Assembly (NCBI RefSeq): GCF_040436345.1
Contig: NC_133232.1
Coordinates: 33,183,315 to 33,247,314, forward strand
Direction: 5' to 3'
Source: Pagrus major
Taxonomy: Eukaryota > Chordata > Actinopteri > Spariformes > Sparidae
DNA: 64,000 nt
Shown in pieces: positions 32,162-45,740 of this stretch. The notes below the pieces were generated by a model that saw only the letters and a list, made by a program, of their open reading frames with translations, was not told the origin of the DNA and searched no databases. Both the position numbers and the translations under genes were made by a program. Positions within the stretch are counted from its first letter, which is position 1, and the number at the start of each line of letters is the position of its first letter.

Positions 32162-34516
32162 ACATCATCTCTCACAGATGCACAAGCGTGCGACTGTGCG
32201 CTTTTCATGTCGCTCTTTCCACGGTCATGTGACACGAGCCAGCTGCAAAAGTATTGCAAAGCCACCCCTGTTTTGTATCTATATAGTTTTATTATCGATA
32301 TTTTCTTTTTTTAAAGGAATCAATGCTGAATGAGTAGCTTGTGAGTATCAAAGAATCGACCCCCCAGGATTCACCGGGTCATTACTGGCAAACATGAAAA
32401 GCGATGGAGGTAATCGTGTAAAGAATTTAAAAAAGAGAGCTTGAGAGAAAAGTATCCGTTGTTAACAGGTGAAAGTAACTCTTGTTCCAGCTTTGTCATA
32501 GACTGTTTGCTGCACCCTTTGTATACTCAGTCAACAGCGAGCCCAGCAGTTGTCTTCTCTGATCTACAGAATATAAAAGAAGGATGAGATAGTGTCATAC
32601 AGCCAGATAGATAAGATCAGAGAGAGGGAGAGGGCAGGCAGTCTGGCCAGTCTGGCTATCTCTCTGGTGAGAGTGTGATTCAGCAGCGTGAATAATTAAA
32701 GCTGCGAGCAGCGATAGAAATCTGTAGACGCCGGGGTCGGATAATACTGGACGGATATCAGGGGCCTTTGGTGCGGGGAGGTGGCGGCTGAGACGACATT
32801 AGTCACTCTCCCCGTGCCCCGGGGCAGCCGTCAGGGCACCGTGCTGAAGGTCAGGACATGATGGATGGACAGAGACCGGCGCTGGCTCACAGCTGAAGTT
32901 GACTAGAAAACGAATGTCCTGTACATGAAATATTATCCTCACTGAGGAAGATACCTGATCTGATACTGCAGCAATGTGTCATGGCGTTGTGAACTTTGTG
33001 AAGAGCCTTGGTCCGTCAGCTGGAAATTAAGTTTGTGACAAGGAGAGGTGCAGAGAAAGAAAGCCAGGATATTATGTTAGCAGTTAGCGTTTCTGGAAAC
33101 CACAGATACGTCCGAAGCAGATCACGTTCACATTATATGCTTATTAGCCACCTTTCACATCATGAGGTGGAGGAGAGGCTGGTGGAGCTACAAGCCAACA
33201 AGGCTGCACAGTCAACCCAGAGGATGATAAGTTCCCATGAAATCAAAACGGCTGTTTAAGTGTTTTTATCACACAGGTCTGACTCCATATCTCACCTATA
33301 CACCAGTTCATTCTTCATCCAACAAACGCTTCCTTTATTTTATGATGCTGACATGGATGTATGAAGAGAAGACCAGACCTCACCGATTACTGTACAAAAT
33401 CACAACTTTATTCAGTGATTTGGGGGAAAGTGAGGCATGTTTTATGGAGGACTGCTCTGCCGTGAGAAACCCTGGACAGATAGCTTTACTTGTTGCTAAA
33501 GTAACGGCTAACAAATGTACTGGTAACCAGCAGCGTCAATGAACACCTCCAGAACGGAGTCGTAGGGTCCTCTGAGTACAGCGACAGAGGCCAGTTGGAG
33601 CCCAGGGTTGCCAGATTCCCAAACCTGGCAAGAAAATGACCTCGGTACTGTATTCCCTTCATCAAACTAGCCTCTGCCTTCTCGGAGTCGGAGGCGGTGT
33701 TTTCAGCTGTCAGTCCGCTGAGAGTCGCATTGGCGACTCTGCGGTTAGGAGGTGGCGCATAACCTACATTCAGCGCTATTGGCTGTTTTTACAGGTGACA
33801 CATAACGATGCCGAAGCAACTTGCATTCGATCCGCTGTTTCATGAGGACTTTGAGGAGACCTGGGGATATTTCCAGCCTTTTTTCACAGGAGGTTGGACC
33901 ATGTCCATCAGTGGTCATGGCGACCAAAACAGGTGACGAGTTGTGACAAGAGAGAAATAGAAAACTCAACCTGACTGCAGAAATGTACCTAACATTCATT
34001 CTGGTGATCGGGTTTAGTCGAACCACATGAAAACACTTAATAAAGTGAATAATTTCCAAAATGACTCATTTCCCATTTGACTTATTGTAATCAATCATCA
34101 AATGACTCATTATACTCACGAACTGAGGGGTGAATAATAATCTTTTGCGTTGCCTGGTTCGTGCGCTGCAGTTTGAAGGGTCACACTCATAATTCTGTTT
34201 TTCTCCCCCCAACGTCGCCATTGTTCTTCGGCTCTCTCATCTGGTTGGTTTCTCTGATGTCTTTCATGTCGGCTGCATAGAAACTAAGTCAGCTGAGAGC
34301 ATAGATGTTTGGAGGAGGCTTTGTTATTTTTGAGAGCCAGTCCTCTGCAATCAACCACGACTGCCTACCCACTGGCTGTTTTATTCATGGGTTTGTAAAA
34401 AAAAAACTAAAAATTTGTATTGTTTGTCTTGCAAATGTTGCCGCTCCAAATATAGACTGTGGGTGGGCAAAAGTTGACTGGAACAAGCCTGCGCATGAAC
34501 CTAACCACAAAAGATC

Positions 34517-34551
34517 ATCCTCCTCCTCCTCTTCCTCTTCCTCTTCCTCCC
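34517..34551. repeat. (TCC)n/(TTCC) microsatellite
   Basis: A run of TCC and CTTCCT units. Confidence 0.9.
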
Positions 34552-36274
34552 CGAGCATTAGTGTGATTGTACTGTTGGGGTTTTTGTCTCCATACTCTGC
34601 TCCATTCATTATAATGGTAGCACTGTGCCGGCAGAGCCTCAGTGACGGCAAGGAGCCCCGTATCCAGGTCAACTCGCAGCCAGAACGATTCCTTGATTAT
34701 TCCTTATTTATCCCAGTCATTCCCCCCGCTGTGGTGTGGAGTCTCATGAAGATGTGTGTCTGAGTGAGAGGAGCCGGGGCTAATGAGCTGAGTGCTAGCA
34801 TGCTGGCCGTTGGCAGGCTAGAAGGCACATCCAAATCATCAGCAGCCCTGCTTCTTATTCAGGCCGATAATGCAAGCTAGTAATGCTAATGTGGAGGTTT
34901 TTACTGCAAGAGCAGGTTGATATAAACGCCCATTAAAGAGTCACACGTACTGGAGATGTGATCCAGATTTCACTTAGCTACATGTTGAACAAAGACAAGA
35001 AGCTACAGACATGCTAACAGCTCTAAGAGGCTGTAGTGTCATTATTTACTCACCCTCCTGCTGATGGATTTCTGGATCTTCACAGCAAAGCGACGCTGCA
35101 GCACACACCTGACAGACCATCACCAGAAACGAAGCTGAGCAACTGCTGGTGGCTGTTGGAGATACTGACGTTCACTGGGATGCAACCAGGTATCGAATAC
35201 AACCACTTATGTTAACTTGCCAAGAAAGTTTCACTATCACAGTATCACTATGAAATATACTCAGATATGGATGTAACTCATAAAGAAAACTGAATATTTA
35301 ATCAAATTTGCTGAAGTAGAGAGTTTGACCTGTTTTTTACACACTGATATGATTTCCTCATCATTCTGTATTAAACATGATGCTGCCAGAAGTCCAACAG
35401 CTCATTTTTCCAAGAGTCGTACCTCATGCAGTAATTTCCTTTTGATGTGGTGCACCTGGCAAACAGCTGTGCAGCTCTCTGGATCCGTCTTTCATCAGCC
35501 TGTGGAGAGAAACACTGACACCATTTCAATCAGGAGAGACTTCATTTTTTGAATTAGTAAATGTTTATTGCAACGTGCACATCAGATCAGAAGTCTTTGC
35601 TGATTAGTCCATTATATTTCAAGAGGGAGGTGAAGCTGTGAGTTGTGTGGGCAACCCGGAAACATTTGCACACAGACGACCTGGACTCAAGTGATGTCAG
35701 CATCGTTTTAATATTCAGAATTTAAGTTCAGTCTGTTGATTCATGCAGCCGGTGCACAAAACCTAAAAGCTTTTTTTTCCCGAATTGAGATCGCGATAAG
35801 GTAATGTATTTATATGTGATTTTATATGTGATATATGTGATCAGACCTGAGCAAAGGCATTAATAATACAGATATATAATAATATATTTGCTGTTACAGG
35901 TCATTTCTTACACTTAAAAGTTCCCTGCAGTCACTTTAAGCTGACTGATAACAAATGTCTCTTGTTAACATGTATTAAAGGTTAATTAAGGCTCTAACAA
36001 ATGTCAGCATCGATAAAGATGTTAACTGACATGTTGCCGATGTAATGAAGTTCACAGCTACTCCATTTTTATCATGTGTGAGGGAAACGAGTGTCCACTT
36101 TCTTGTCCATCCTCGAACTTCTGACTTTTTTCTAGTAAAGGTTGAGAACAGTGGACACGCTCCTCAGCCTTCGTGTAGAAGTTTGCGTATGTTAACCATA
36201 ATTAAACATGTATTTACTCTCTTCAGGCTCGTCTCTGAACTTTTAAAAAGAGTTGCTTGGACAGTTTATGCAGT

Positions 36275-36277
<3 letters not shown>

Positions 36278-36307
<30 letters not shown>
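36278..36307. repeat. (CA)n microsatellite
   Basis: Dinucleotide run of about 30 bp. Confidence 0.97.
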
Positions 36308-36310
<3 letters not shown>

Positions 36311-37822
36311 GTGGGAGCGAGGCTTATCTCCAGCTACTCCAAATGAGCAACAGTGGGACCAGGAATAATGGATGAGCAGCAGCATGGTCAAGTCTAATTA
36401 CTGCAACCTCTGGACCACTGAATCCTGGTCCTTGCTTTTCCGGGCCACCTCTGGTCCGGTCACGTGTGCCAGCCTGTCGTGAGAGCAGGCATCAGTGTCC
36501 CCCCGCGCTGCCTCGGTTCAGCCGGCTCACAGTTCAGGTCCCCGCCCCTCGGCTGAGGCCTGCGGTAAATGTGGCTCTACATCACCCCGGACACGATCCA
36601 TCCCCATTAACTTCAGCAGGTGGAGCCTATTTCATCCTCATTGCCTACAGTGTCTGAGCGCGACAGCCACTCCATTCATATAATGTGTGGTTCTGGATGT
36701 GTTCTGCCCCGCTCGTGAGGTTCAAGTGGTTCAAAGGACACGACGGGGCAGAGGATGGGAGTTAATTGACTGTGCGATGAGTGTAACGACTTGATCCCGG
36801 CCAGAGAGTGAACGCCATCGTGATGATCCTCTGCGGGCTCCACAGCTGCAATGAGGAGAGCAGCATTAATCACGGCCCCTAACAGGAAGTGTGCCGCTCA
36901 CACACCGGTGTGACAACATACCGAGGAAGCTCATGTTCGCTTTATTAGCTGCTCGTAATATTGGTCGTCTGAGGATGTAATACTGAAGCAGTGAAACCTT
37001 TACATGCAGGTTATTGACAGGTCATGCTGAGGCTCGTTAAAACCTATTGATTGCTATTGATGATGTCAGGTTACATGACTTTTTGTCCGATCTCAGTGAA
37101 GTAAAGACACAACAGAAGATATCACACAAATAAAAGACAAAGAATAAAGTATATCGATCTGGAAGCAATTTGAAAACTAGGGCAGCTGATATCGTTGTTA
37201 TAATTTTATTTTATTCCACAGTAAATAAGACTAGTAAGTCAGTTTAGATAAAACTGAGTAAAAATACTGAAAATAAATCACTTTTCTACACGAGTCTACC
37301 ATAAATGTACACAAACATGCCTGAAGATCAAGAGAAATAACAAAAAAAAAAAAATGTGGGGACAGTTATTACCAAATGAATCTTATAGAAAAGAAAGCTC
37401 ATTAATCAGAAGGTTTAAACAAAGACTTTTTAACCACCTTCATTTCACGAGTTCTCCGAACACAAATCTCTGGACGAACAGGATTTTCTTTACACGTGAT
37501 GATGATGATACAAGCATCGTGTTTGTTTCCACTGGAGACAAAAATCTTTCAGAACGGGTCACAAATACGAACTGTAATTAAATGTTATTACTATTTTCAG
37601 CTGTGGTGGAGTATTTACGGCAGCAGGATGGGAAAAGTGGCAGAAGTGGTTACATCAGACTTCAGACTCGTTCGTCGGATGAATTAATTAGTTAGAACAG
37701 AATATCACAATGTCTGTTAAATAAAATATCAATCAACCAAATAACAAATGAAGTCTTCTCTTAGGATGTTTAAACAGATATTTATAGGTTTTGTGTTTCC
37801 TGAGAAACAACATCCTGCAGCC

Positions 37823-37841
37823 TTTTTTTTTTTTTTTTTTT
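37823..37841. repeat. T19 homopolymer
   Basis: Nineteen consecutive T. No adjacent SINE/LINE body is recognised. Confidence 0.9.
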
Positions 37842-38774
37842 AATTCAGTTTGTCTTTATTTAGTTCAAATAAAACACACGTTCACTGAGCTGCAGGAGCA
37901 GAATGAAAGGAGCTGTATTTAATTAGCCGAGCTGTGGTTTTTCTCATGTAGCATGTGGTGGAGGCTGGCGCTGTGAACCGTGGTGTGATCAAATGTGTGC
38001 TCATCCTGCTTGTTAATCGGCATTTCTTCGTGCTTTTTCATGGTATATCGGTAAGTTTGTGGGCTGCTGTAGTTTTTACAGAGGAAGTCTCAGAGGATAT
38101 GAAACCATGCTCGTCTTAAGATGCCGTTCACAATATCTCACAAACTCTGCAGAGAAAACTCAAACGTGAGTTATGGATCAATACGTTTGGCTCCTGTATA
38201 TCAGGTCATCGGCTAGTTAACCAGATGCAACACTGATTATTTAACTTACAGTATGTATGATAATAATACTGTTATAGAGACGGTGTTGTGTCACCTTCAC
38301 TTCACTGAGAGGTTTCCTTTTTTGCAGTCACCACTTGGTGGTGCCAGTAGTCACACATCTTTCATTACTCTGGTTTATTCAGCAGCATTTTATCATCAGC
38401 TTCTGAGGTGAAACTGTCTCATGCAGCTGTTATTAGGAAAGTGCTGCATGAGAGACAGCGGAGATAATCAAGAACAACTAAAGGACGTCTGTCAGAAGGA
38501 AAGTGAACCGTGTCTGCGGTGAAAGTAATCTGAGTAATACTTTTTCTGTGTTTTTTTTATTTTATTGCCGTGTCAGCGTGATAAGAAAAACAGCGACGGT
38601 CCCAGGTGATCCAGCGCCGAACAATAAAACGGTTTTATTGAAAGAGTTTCATCCACAAAGTGTTCGTAAATCGTCTTTGAAATGGAGCAGCTGTGAGACT
38701 TCTTCACCCAGAACTACAGAGACCATCTTTGAAACTGTCTGCTGTGACCAGATGAGGCTTCCCTTCCCCTGGGT

Positions 38775-38775
<1 letters not shown>

Positions 38776-38846
<71 letters not shown>
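38776..38846. repeat. (CA)n microsatellite, 71 bp
   Basis: Uninterrupted dinucleotide run. Confidence 0.98.
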
Positions 38847-38850
<4 letters not shown>

Positions 38851-39784
38851 AAGATGACCCGCCTCAAAGACAGAAGGAGAATTTGTCACTTTGAAGCGTG
38901 TTTGGTATTTCAGGTCTGCTGCTTCTAAATTGAAGGAGGTCTCAGTGTTTCACTTATTTTCTCCTCTCTCGCGGTCACAGTTTAACCGCTCAGAGCTGTG
39001 ACTGTCTGATTATACTGTCTGGTCACTGACCACAAGTCTTAATTCAAACAGCTGTGAGCGTTTTACTACGAAAGGAATCCGTGCACATTTTCCTTCACGC
39101 CAAAGGCCAACAAACAACCCTTAAACAAACCTTAAACAAACCAAACACACGTTCTTCTTTAATGTGATCAGTGAAATCAGTACTGACGATATTAACCTGA
39201 GCTCTGACACGTCTTGTGGTTGCATGAGATACGGTGGCTTACCGGGGTGTTATTAAATACTAGTTATAGATAAAAATATAAATGATACAAATACACAACA
39301 AACGGAAAATATCAATTATTAAAATCATTTATATCCGTGCACAGTCTCATATGATGAAAGTATGTCTAGGCTGAGCACAAACACAGGAAACAGCTCACCT
39401 CACTCTATCCAAAGGCTTAACAACACAACACACAACCAGCAGTGTAGAGGATGGATACCTGACCCGAACCATCGGGGCTCATCGGTCCGGTTCAGGTCCG
39501 AACATGTCAATTGACACGGTGCATTCAAGGTCTTTCAGTGAATATAAAGTGTAAAATATGTGTAAATAAATAAAGTGTAAGCTGCAGGCAGGCTGTGACT
39601 GTGGTTGCAGCTGCCTGACAGGGCGGTACACACTGTTTCAGCTTACAGTAACTGCAGTGGGCTCCAGTTGGGTTTGGACTTATGGAGTTTGGGTCAGGCT
39701 GGTTACTACTCTCTCGGACTCTGTCGGGTTTGGACGGAAACTTAGGCCCGAGCTGCACTCCAGTCCGCTGTTTCTGTTACACCT

Positions 39785-39956
39785 GTTTTACAAGACCGAG
39801 CCAGGCTAGCTGTTTGCAGTCTTTGTGCTAAGCTAAGCTAACAGGCTGCTGGGTCAAAGTAAAAACTTACCTCACAGACACACGAGCGATGTTCATCTCC
39901 TCTTCTAACTCTGGGCAGAAAGCGAAAAAGCATATTTCCAAAAACTTTCCTTAAAT
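39785..39956 (-). repeat. Interspersed GTTAGCTTAGCTTAGCA-type element, minus orientation
   Basis: On the plus strand it reads GAGCCAGGCTAGCTGTTTGC, TGCTAAGCTAAGCTAACAGG and CCTCTTCTAACTCTGGGCAG. Its reverse complement follows the same order of phrases as the copy at 40812-41010. Confidence 0.75.
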
Positions 39957-40251
39957 GTTTCAAACAGATTAAAATAAAACTCCATGATATGATTCAACCA
40001 GCGCGTCATCAGAACGTCTTCTCAGGAGCACTCGGACCTGGAAGGTAACAGACATTTAAAAAGTCAAAAGTTTACCAGCTGTCCAGCTTGATGAATGTGT
40101 GTCTCAAAGCTGTTTTGGTCTCCATACAGTAAAGATACAATCCAACTTCCTCTCACTGGGGATAAGTAACACCTTGAGGCAGCAAACAATAAGATCGATC
40201 AGGATATAGCTTTAAGCCACCTTCTCCCAGAGGAAAACACTTCAGTCAAGA

Positions 40252-40290
40252 GAAGAGGAGGAGGAGGAGGAGGAGGAGGAGGAGGAGGGG
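40252..40290. repeat. (GAG)n microsatellite
   Basis: About 12 GAG/AGG units. Confidence 0.95.
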
Positions 40291-40811
40291 AAACTTATGG
40301 ACCAAAAGAGAAACGGAGAGTGAGGAGATGCTAAATGTGCAGCACAGACGCAAAAGGAGTCTATGTCACAGCTAACAACAGAAGCACAGCTGGATGTTCT
40401 GTGTATTTCTGTAAACAAAAATGCAGAATAATTTGATGCATCTGTTTCTTTGATTCGTCTGAAAGCAGCAACTCGTTCAATTCGATAGATTTCAGGAACA
40501 TTAACTTCCTGCATCTCAAACCTCTCGTGGATTAATACTTCATGAGTTTCCAAACTGCTCCTCTCGGGACTGACGGAAAAGTGCAGCAACAGTGCAGCAA
40601 TCATAGAAAAAACATTGGCAGCACTACAATGGCTTCATCTGCACATGACAAGCTGGAGAAGTTTTTTGAAGCCGACTGCACACTGAAGTTTTCTGTCCTA
40701 CATATTCGGAAAAAAAGCTCCGAGCAAGACGATGAAATTATTACATCAAACCGAGACATCAGTGCGCTCTTACTCTGATTCCTGCTTGTTTATGAGCGAA
40801 GAAACTTTACT

Positions 40812-41010
40812 TAAAGGAAGAGTTCAACATCCGGGAAAAAGATAGTCTTATTTGCATTTTACCAGAAAAAATTAGATGGGAAGATCGTTAACACTCTCGT
40901 GTTAGTGTGCTGTTAGCTTAGCTTAGCATGAAGTCTGGAAGCAGGGGGAAACAGCTAGCTTTAAGGTAAAAAATGAATTTACCAGGATCTTTAAAGCTCA
41001 ATGGTTAATA
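40812..41010 (+). repeat. Interspersed GTTAGCTTAGCTTAGCA-type element, plus orientation
   Basis: Contains TAAAGGAAGAGTTCAACATC, AATTAGATGGGAAGATCG, TGTTAGCTTAGCTTAGCATG and GGAAACAGCTAGCTTTAAGG, an element I know to be abundant in percomorph genomes. Together with 39785-39956 it forms an inverted pair about 850 bp apart. Confidence 0.8.
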
Positions 41011-44000
41011 ATATAAATGGGAAGCTGGTCCAGGTGCTAGCTAATCCAGCTAATGTGCAGTATTAATGTGTACCAGGCTCATTAAACAAATTAGCCCTGT
41101 AGTCCAATAACCCTCGTGTACAGAGTCGGGTTCAATTGGCGGTGTTAGCATTAACATTAGCATTAGCTACAGAATGCTACATTTGCGAGAGGACATAGCT
41201 TTCTTGTGTTTAGTCTGAGGGAGCCTGCAGCGATCGGTCTTTTTTGAGCTGACAGTTTGGACTTTAATGTAGCCCATTCGTCTGAAAGCCCGTTATCCTG
41301 CAGAAGCCCACTGCTTCAGAGTCCTGTTGTTCTGAAAGCTGACCTCTTTTTTAGACCTTGTTCACTGTTGATGTCGAGTAAGCTTTCATAATGTAATGTT
41401 AGATATCTTTGTATCCGTACCTTTCTAGGTGAGCTATTCATCAGCTTTATTAAGTGCAATGTTTGGTCATACAAACTGGGAGTATCAGAGCTGATGACCA
41501 AAACATAGTGTTGAATAAAGCTGAAGAATAACTCACCTGGTAAAGTGCTTGAAGGCTGCTGAGGTCGAGGCTCCGGCTTCAAATCCAGCCTGGAGCTTCT
41601 GCTGCAGAAAGTAAAACGTAGGCTTCATAAAAACTTTAATTTTGAACCACAACAAGTTCTTTAGACTGTAACTGAACATTTTCATTTCAAACTTTGATTC
41701 TGGCTCTTTTCAACGTCATCAAATATGTAGAATTGACGTCTTCAGGATGTGTGTTTGCTCAGTGGGCATCGTTTGAAAGCCTCAGTGATATCTCCGTCAT
41801 GTTCCCTGCTCAACAACATGCAGCTGGCCGCACTGTACATGCAAATCCAGGTGGAGGAGAGCCAGGTGTGAAGCCAAACACGTCTCGCTTTCACTCTCAC
41901 CGCGAGGCCACACATACTCTCGGGGTCAAAGGTGACATTTTTCCTCCGAGCCATGCGAGCAAACAGGAATGCGTGCAGTCTGACAGCAGCTCCGCGGTCG
42001 TAATAAACAGCAGAAGGTTGCAGCAGCGAGCGTCGGAAACTGTGGAGCAACGCTGCGAGAGAGGAGAAACCACAGGACCGGCTGTGCCTCTGCCCTCCCT
42101 AATCCTTCCACCCTTCTTTTCATCTCTCTTCATCACTGGAATTCCAAATAAGTATGAATGTTTTTCTGCCTTTTTCTCGAAGCCGCGCATTAACAATTGC
42201 ATCGCCCTGCAAATGGCATCTCCAAGGTAGAGGCCGACCTTCATTCCTCTGCAGAGGGCACGCCAGTAAATCCATTTCTCCAGAGATGCGGTTCACTGAA
42301 TAACAAATCACGGGGGCGAGACGTGGCTCTCTCTCTCTCCCGTTAAAGAAGCCTATTGCTGGAAGCTTCCTTCACAGAGCCTGAAACACCGGGGGGTTTG
42401 CTTTTTGAACAGGGGAGCCGGACAAACACAGGGAACGTGCTGCGAACAAACACGTCTCGAATTTCCTGCTGATAACATGTTAAATTACACATATACGCCA
42501 TGTGAAAAAGAAGCTAATAAAGCCCTGTGTATAATTAAATGTGTTGCTCTCGCTTCTCCCTGGCGTTCACACATCCACGACATAATACCGTCGACACCCT
42601 CTGCATCATCAGGGAGACGAGTACAGTCCCATTTTGCGCTGATATCTCACAGCTCCTCGCACACATTCCTGTATCTCATTTCCGATGCTCACCTCCCTCG
42701 AACCAAATCAACTCCACGGAGTATCAGCCACCTGTCAAAATCTGTTAAGGTGGCTCACATTTCATGAAACGCCTTATCTCGCTTCATGACCGATGTAACG
42801 TTATTTACACCCCGCAAACAAAATGGCTCCGGCACTGTCGCCGCTGATAAGGGCCTTTAGTCGTGGAGCAAGGTGACAGACGCCAGATTACAAGTTGGTG
42901 ATTTACCTTATTCATTCCTGTGACCTAGAAAAGACGGCCAATTTCAGTGTACGTTGCCGTTCCGCCGCAGACGGGCCTGATTTACTGTCGCCGGTGTTTT
43001 ATTGAATCTTCCTCCTGAAGAATTGTTCAACTTTCCTGTGATTTGAGAAAAGATTAAGTTGCAGATTGAAGGAGATAAGATTCACATTGCTGAAGAAAAG
43101 CAATTTTATGAAACATTACGGCTCTGTTGTGACCGGAATTGCAAGCTTTGTTGACATCAGCAGAAACAAAGCTTTGCTTAAGGGAAATCCTGCCATTTGT
43201 CAGCCTCGGGCTTATCTGATAATTGTGATCATTCTGACTACGGGTCGCATTTATATCTGTGGAAGAAACTCAAACAACCTGAAGCTTCTCATTTTAAACT
43301 TAATCATTCAAACACGTTTCTCTGAGTCTGTCCAAACAGTGGTGGGTTAGCTGTTGTAGCTAGCTGCATAGCAACCAACTGTCGAACTGAAATGACAACT
43401 GTCTGTGGCAGATTTTACTGACTATAGCTAGCTAGCTATTAAAGCTAAAGTTAGCTCTATCTTGTTGAAAACACTGGCTCTGACTTTTAAATGCCTCCAA
43501 AAGAGGCCTTTAATATTCACATACGCTACATGATGCCGTGCTAACAGACTGAGGCTAAACATAGCATAGCCATTTTAGGCCACTTAGCTTGTAGGCTACT
43601 TGTTTATAGTTTCAGGACAGAACTGCTAATGTAAACTGGTGAGCTAATAGGCTACATGCTACTGTTTGCAGCAGATAAACCCACTTTGAATTTGTAAGAA
43701 ATGTCCAGAATTTGAAGGCAGCTCCAAATCTAAAGCGCTGTGGAGCTAAGTGGCCCTCAACCACATAATATAGACGATATGAGACTGCTTCTACGCCTTG
43801 AGTTGGCTTGCACATTGCAAACTACTCTTTTATTCACACATAAAATACCAAAACTTCACAATGAAATACCACTTCCTGTTAATCATGCCAAGGTAGGCTA
43901 CAGACGCCACACGGGATCACTGCAAACAAGCATACGAGTCAAACTGTACAGGAATTTACAGCAGTTATTCGACCATACTTCTGAACATTGCAGTGAAATA

Positions 44001-44612
44001 AACCAATTCTTCTTCTTTGCACTCAAAATTCTGGTCATATTTTACAAACTGCTCTTTTAAATCCCTTCTTTACACTTCTGCAGTTTGCGTTTAACATTTA
44101 GCTACAGTACTTAATCCAGGAGGCATTTCTCTGTGTTTATTGTCAAATGTAGCTACAAATAGACAAGGGTTTTTTTTTTGGAGATAGTGACTGCAAAGCT
44201 AGCACGAATCAAAACTGCCACAATTATAAGAATAGGACCCAGGATGCAAAGCAAAGAAATGTACTGTTCTGCAGTCTGTACCGAACCCGTAATCCAGCTA
44301 CCCAGACTGTCTCACAGTGGAGGCCTCAGAGCTTTTTATCTTTAGATATTGAGACTTTTTAGAGTTGGAAAGGTGCTGTTTCTCTCCACTGGTGGCTTTC
44401 TGTATGAGAGCTAAAAAGTTTGGGGAACTTCAGGGGAGAAAAGAGTGAAGGAGTATTGATTCGGAGGCCGAGCACACATGGGACAAAAAGGTGCTAAGAG
44501 CCTTCAGAGTGCATGTAGGATCACTCTCTGCTCGTCTCTCACACAAAGATGTAGCGTGCACACAGTCTTGCGGGGATGCCCACAGCTACAACCTGATAAG
44601 TGCATCAGACAC

Positions 44613-44634
44613 GCACACACACACACACACACAC
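44613..44634. repeat. Short (CA)n microsatellite
   Basis: Dinucleotide run of 22 bp. Confidence 0.9.
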
Positions 44635-45679
44635 TCCCGTGTAGGGAGGGCAGGTTACACATACGCACGGACGGGTGAGAATGGGCCTCGCGTCAGCTTA
44701 TTAAATAAGTGGAGGTCCTACGTGGTGAAATGGAGCAGTGAGGAGGAGTTATATGCACTGCCTCCTCCGCAGTGTTGGTGGACCGCCAGCATCACCATAA
44801 GCAGTCAGTCAATAGGCTGACTCAACAGTGTGTGAAATTAAGAGGGAAATAGAAGTAGACAGACATTAAGCCTCTCTCCCACTTCCCTTCACCCTCTCAG
44901 ACGCCAGACAGCGGCTAATGCACCCCCTAGAGCCCCCACACACTGCTATCACACACCAGCAGCACCACCAGCTCCACTTCTTGTCGTCTACTCGTCAGAA
45001 AAAGAAAAGACGCCAGAGAAGCCACGCTGACCTCCTCTGACAGCACGAATGTAAACACGACACCGAGGCGAGTTTTCCTGACGACGTCTGGTGGTTTTTT
45101 TTCTTTATTTATGGAAACGTCGGAGACAAACAATTTAGAGTTGGTGCCGTAAAAATAAAAAGCACCAGGAATATTACAGAAAAACATCACATGACAACGG
45201 AAATTCACTGGATTCTCTGGCTGAAATACCGCTGGAATAAAACCACACGTCTATTATCAGACGTCTACTGGGAAGATGTTTAGAGCATCTCTCCATCTTT
45301 TGTTTTTTCCGGGCTCCTTGATATGTTAATGCAGGTCTTGTTTTTGAGTTAGAAACAAAATCCTTTCTGCTGAGAGCCTCATTTTGTCAAAGCAGGGAGG
45401 AGTCACATTTCCATACGAAACGTCTGGGTTAGAATGAAACTACTATTAAGGAAATTCTGAACACTGGCCTAATGATAAAAAGGCAGTTGCCAAGGTAATA
45501 TGCAAAACAGTCTCATTGACTCTCCAGTTGAACTATGAGAACCACCTTCAACGTGGAGGCTGGAGAGTCGAGGCTGAATAAACTCTGCGACGTCTCTTTG
45601 CTTCGCGATGTTAATGATCCAACAGTTAGGAGCAAAAAAAGGTTGAATATGTGTCGATGTTTTGTTCTGTTGTCACTGT

Positions 45680-45740
45680 ATTTAAGGGAAATGTTGTACT
45701 TTTTACTCCACTACATTTATCTATCAGCTACAGTCAGGAG
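45680..45740 (-). repeat. Dispersed AAGTACAAATACT-type fragment
   Basis: TTGTACTTTTTACTCCACTACATTTATCT is the reverse complement of the AGATAAATGTAGTGGAGTAAAAAGTACAA phrase near 27490-27520. Confidence 0.7.

Noticed and set aside
34305..34763. 152-codon plus-strand frame
   Set aside because: Contains a Ser run from the TCC microsatellite and no recognisable domain; base composition is like the surrounding intergenic DNA.
38503..38928. 141-codon frame with a His-Thr run
   Set aside because: Opened by the CA microsatellite; no splice context or protein similarity.
41694..42230. 178-codon plus-strand frame
   Set aside because: No recognisable domain, overlapping open frames on the other strand of similar length, and no flanking exons in phase.
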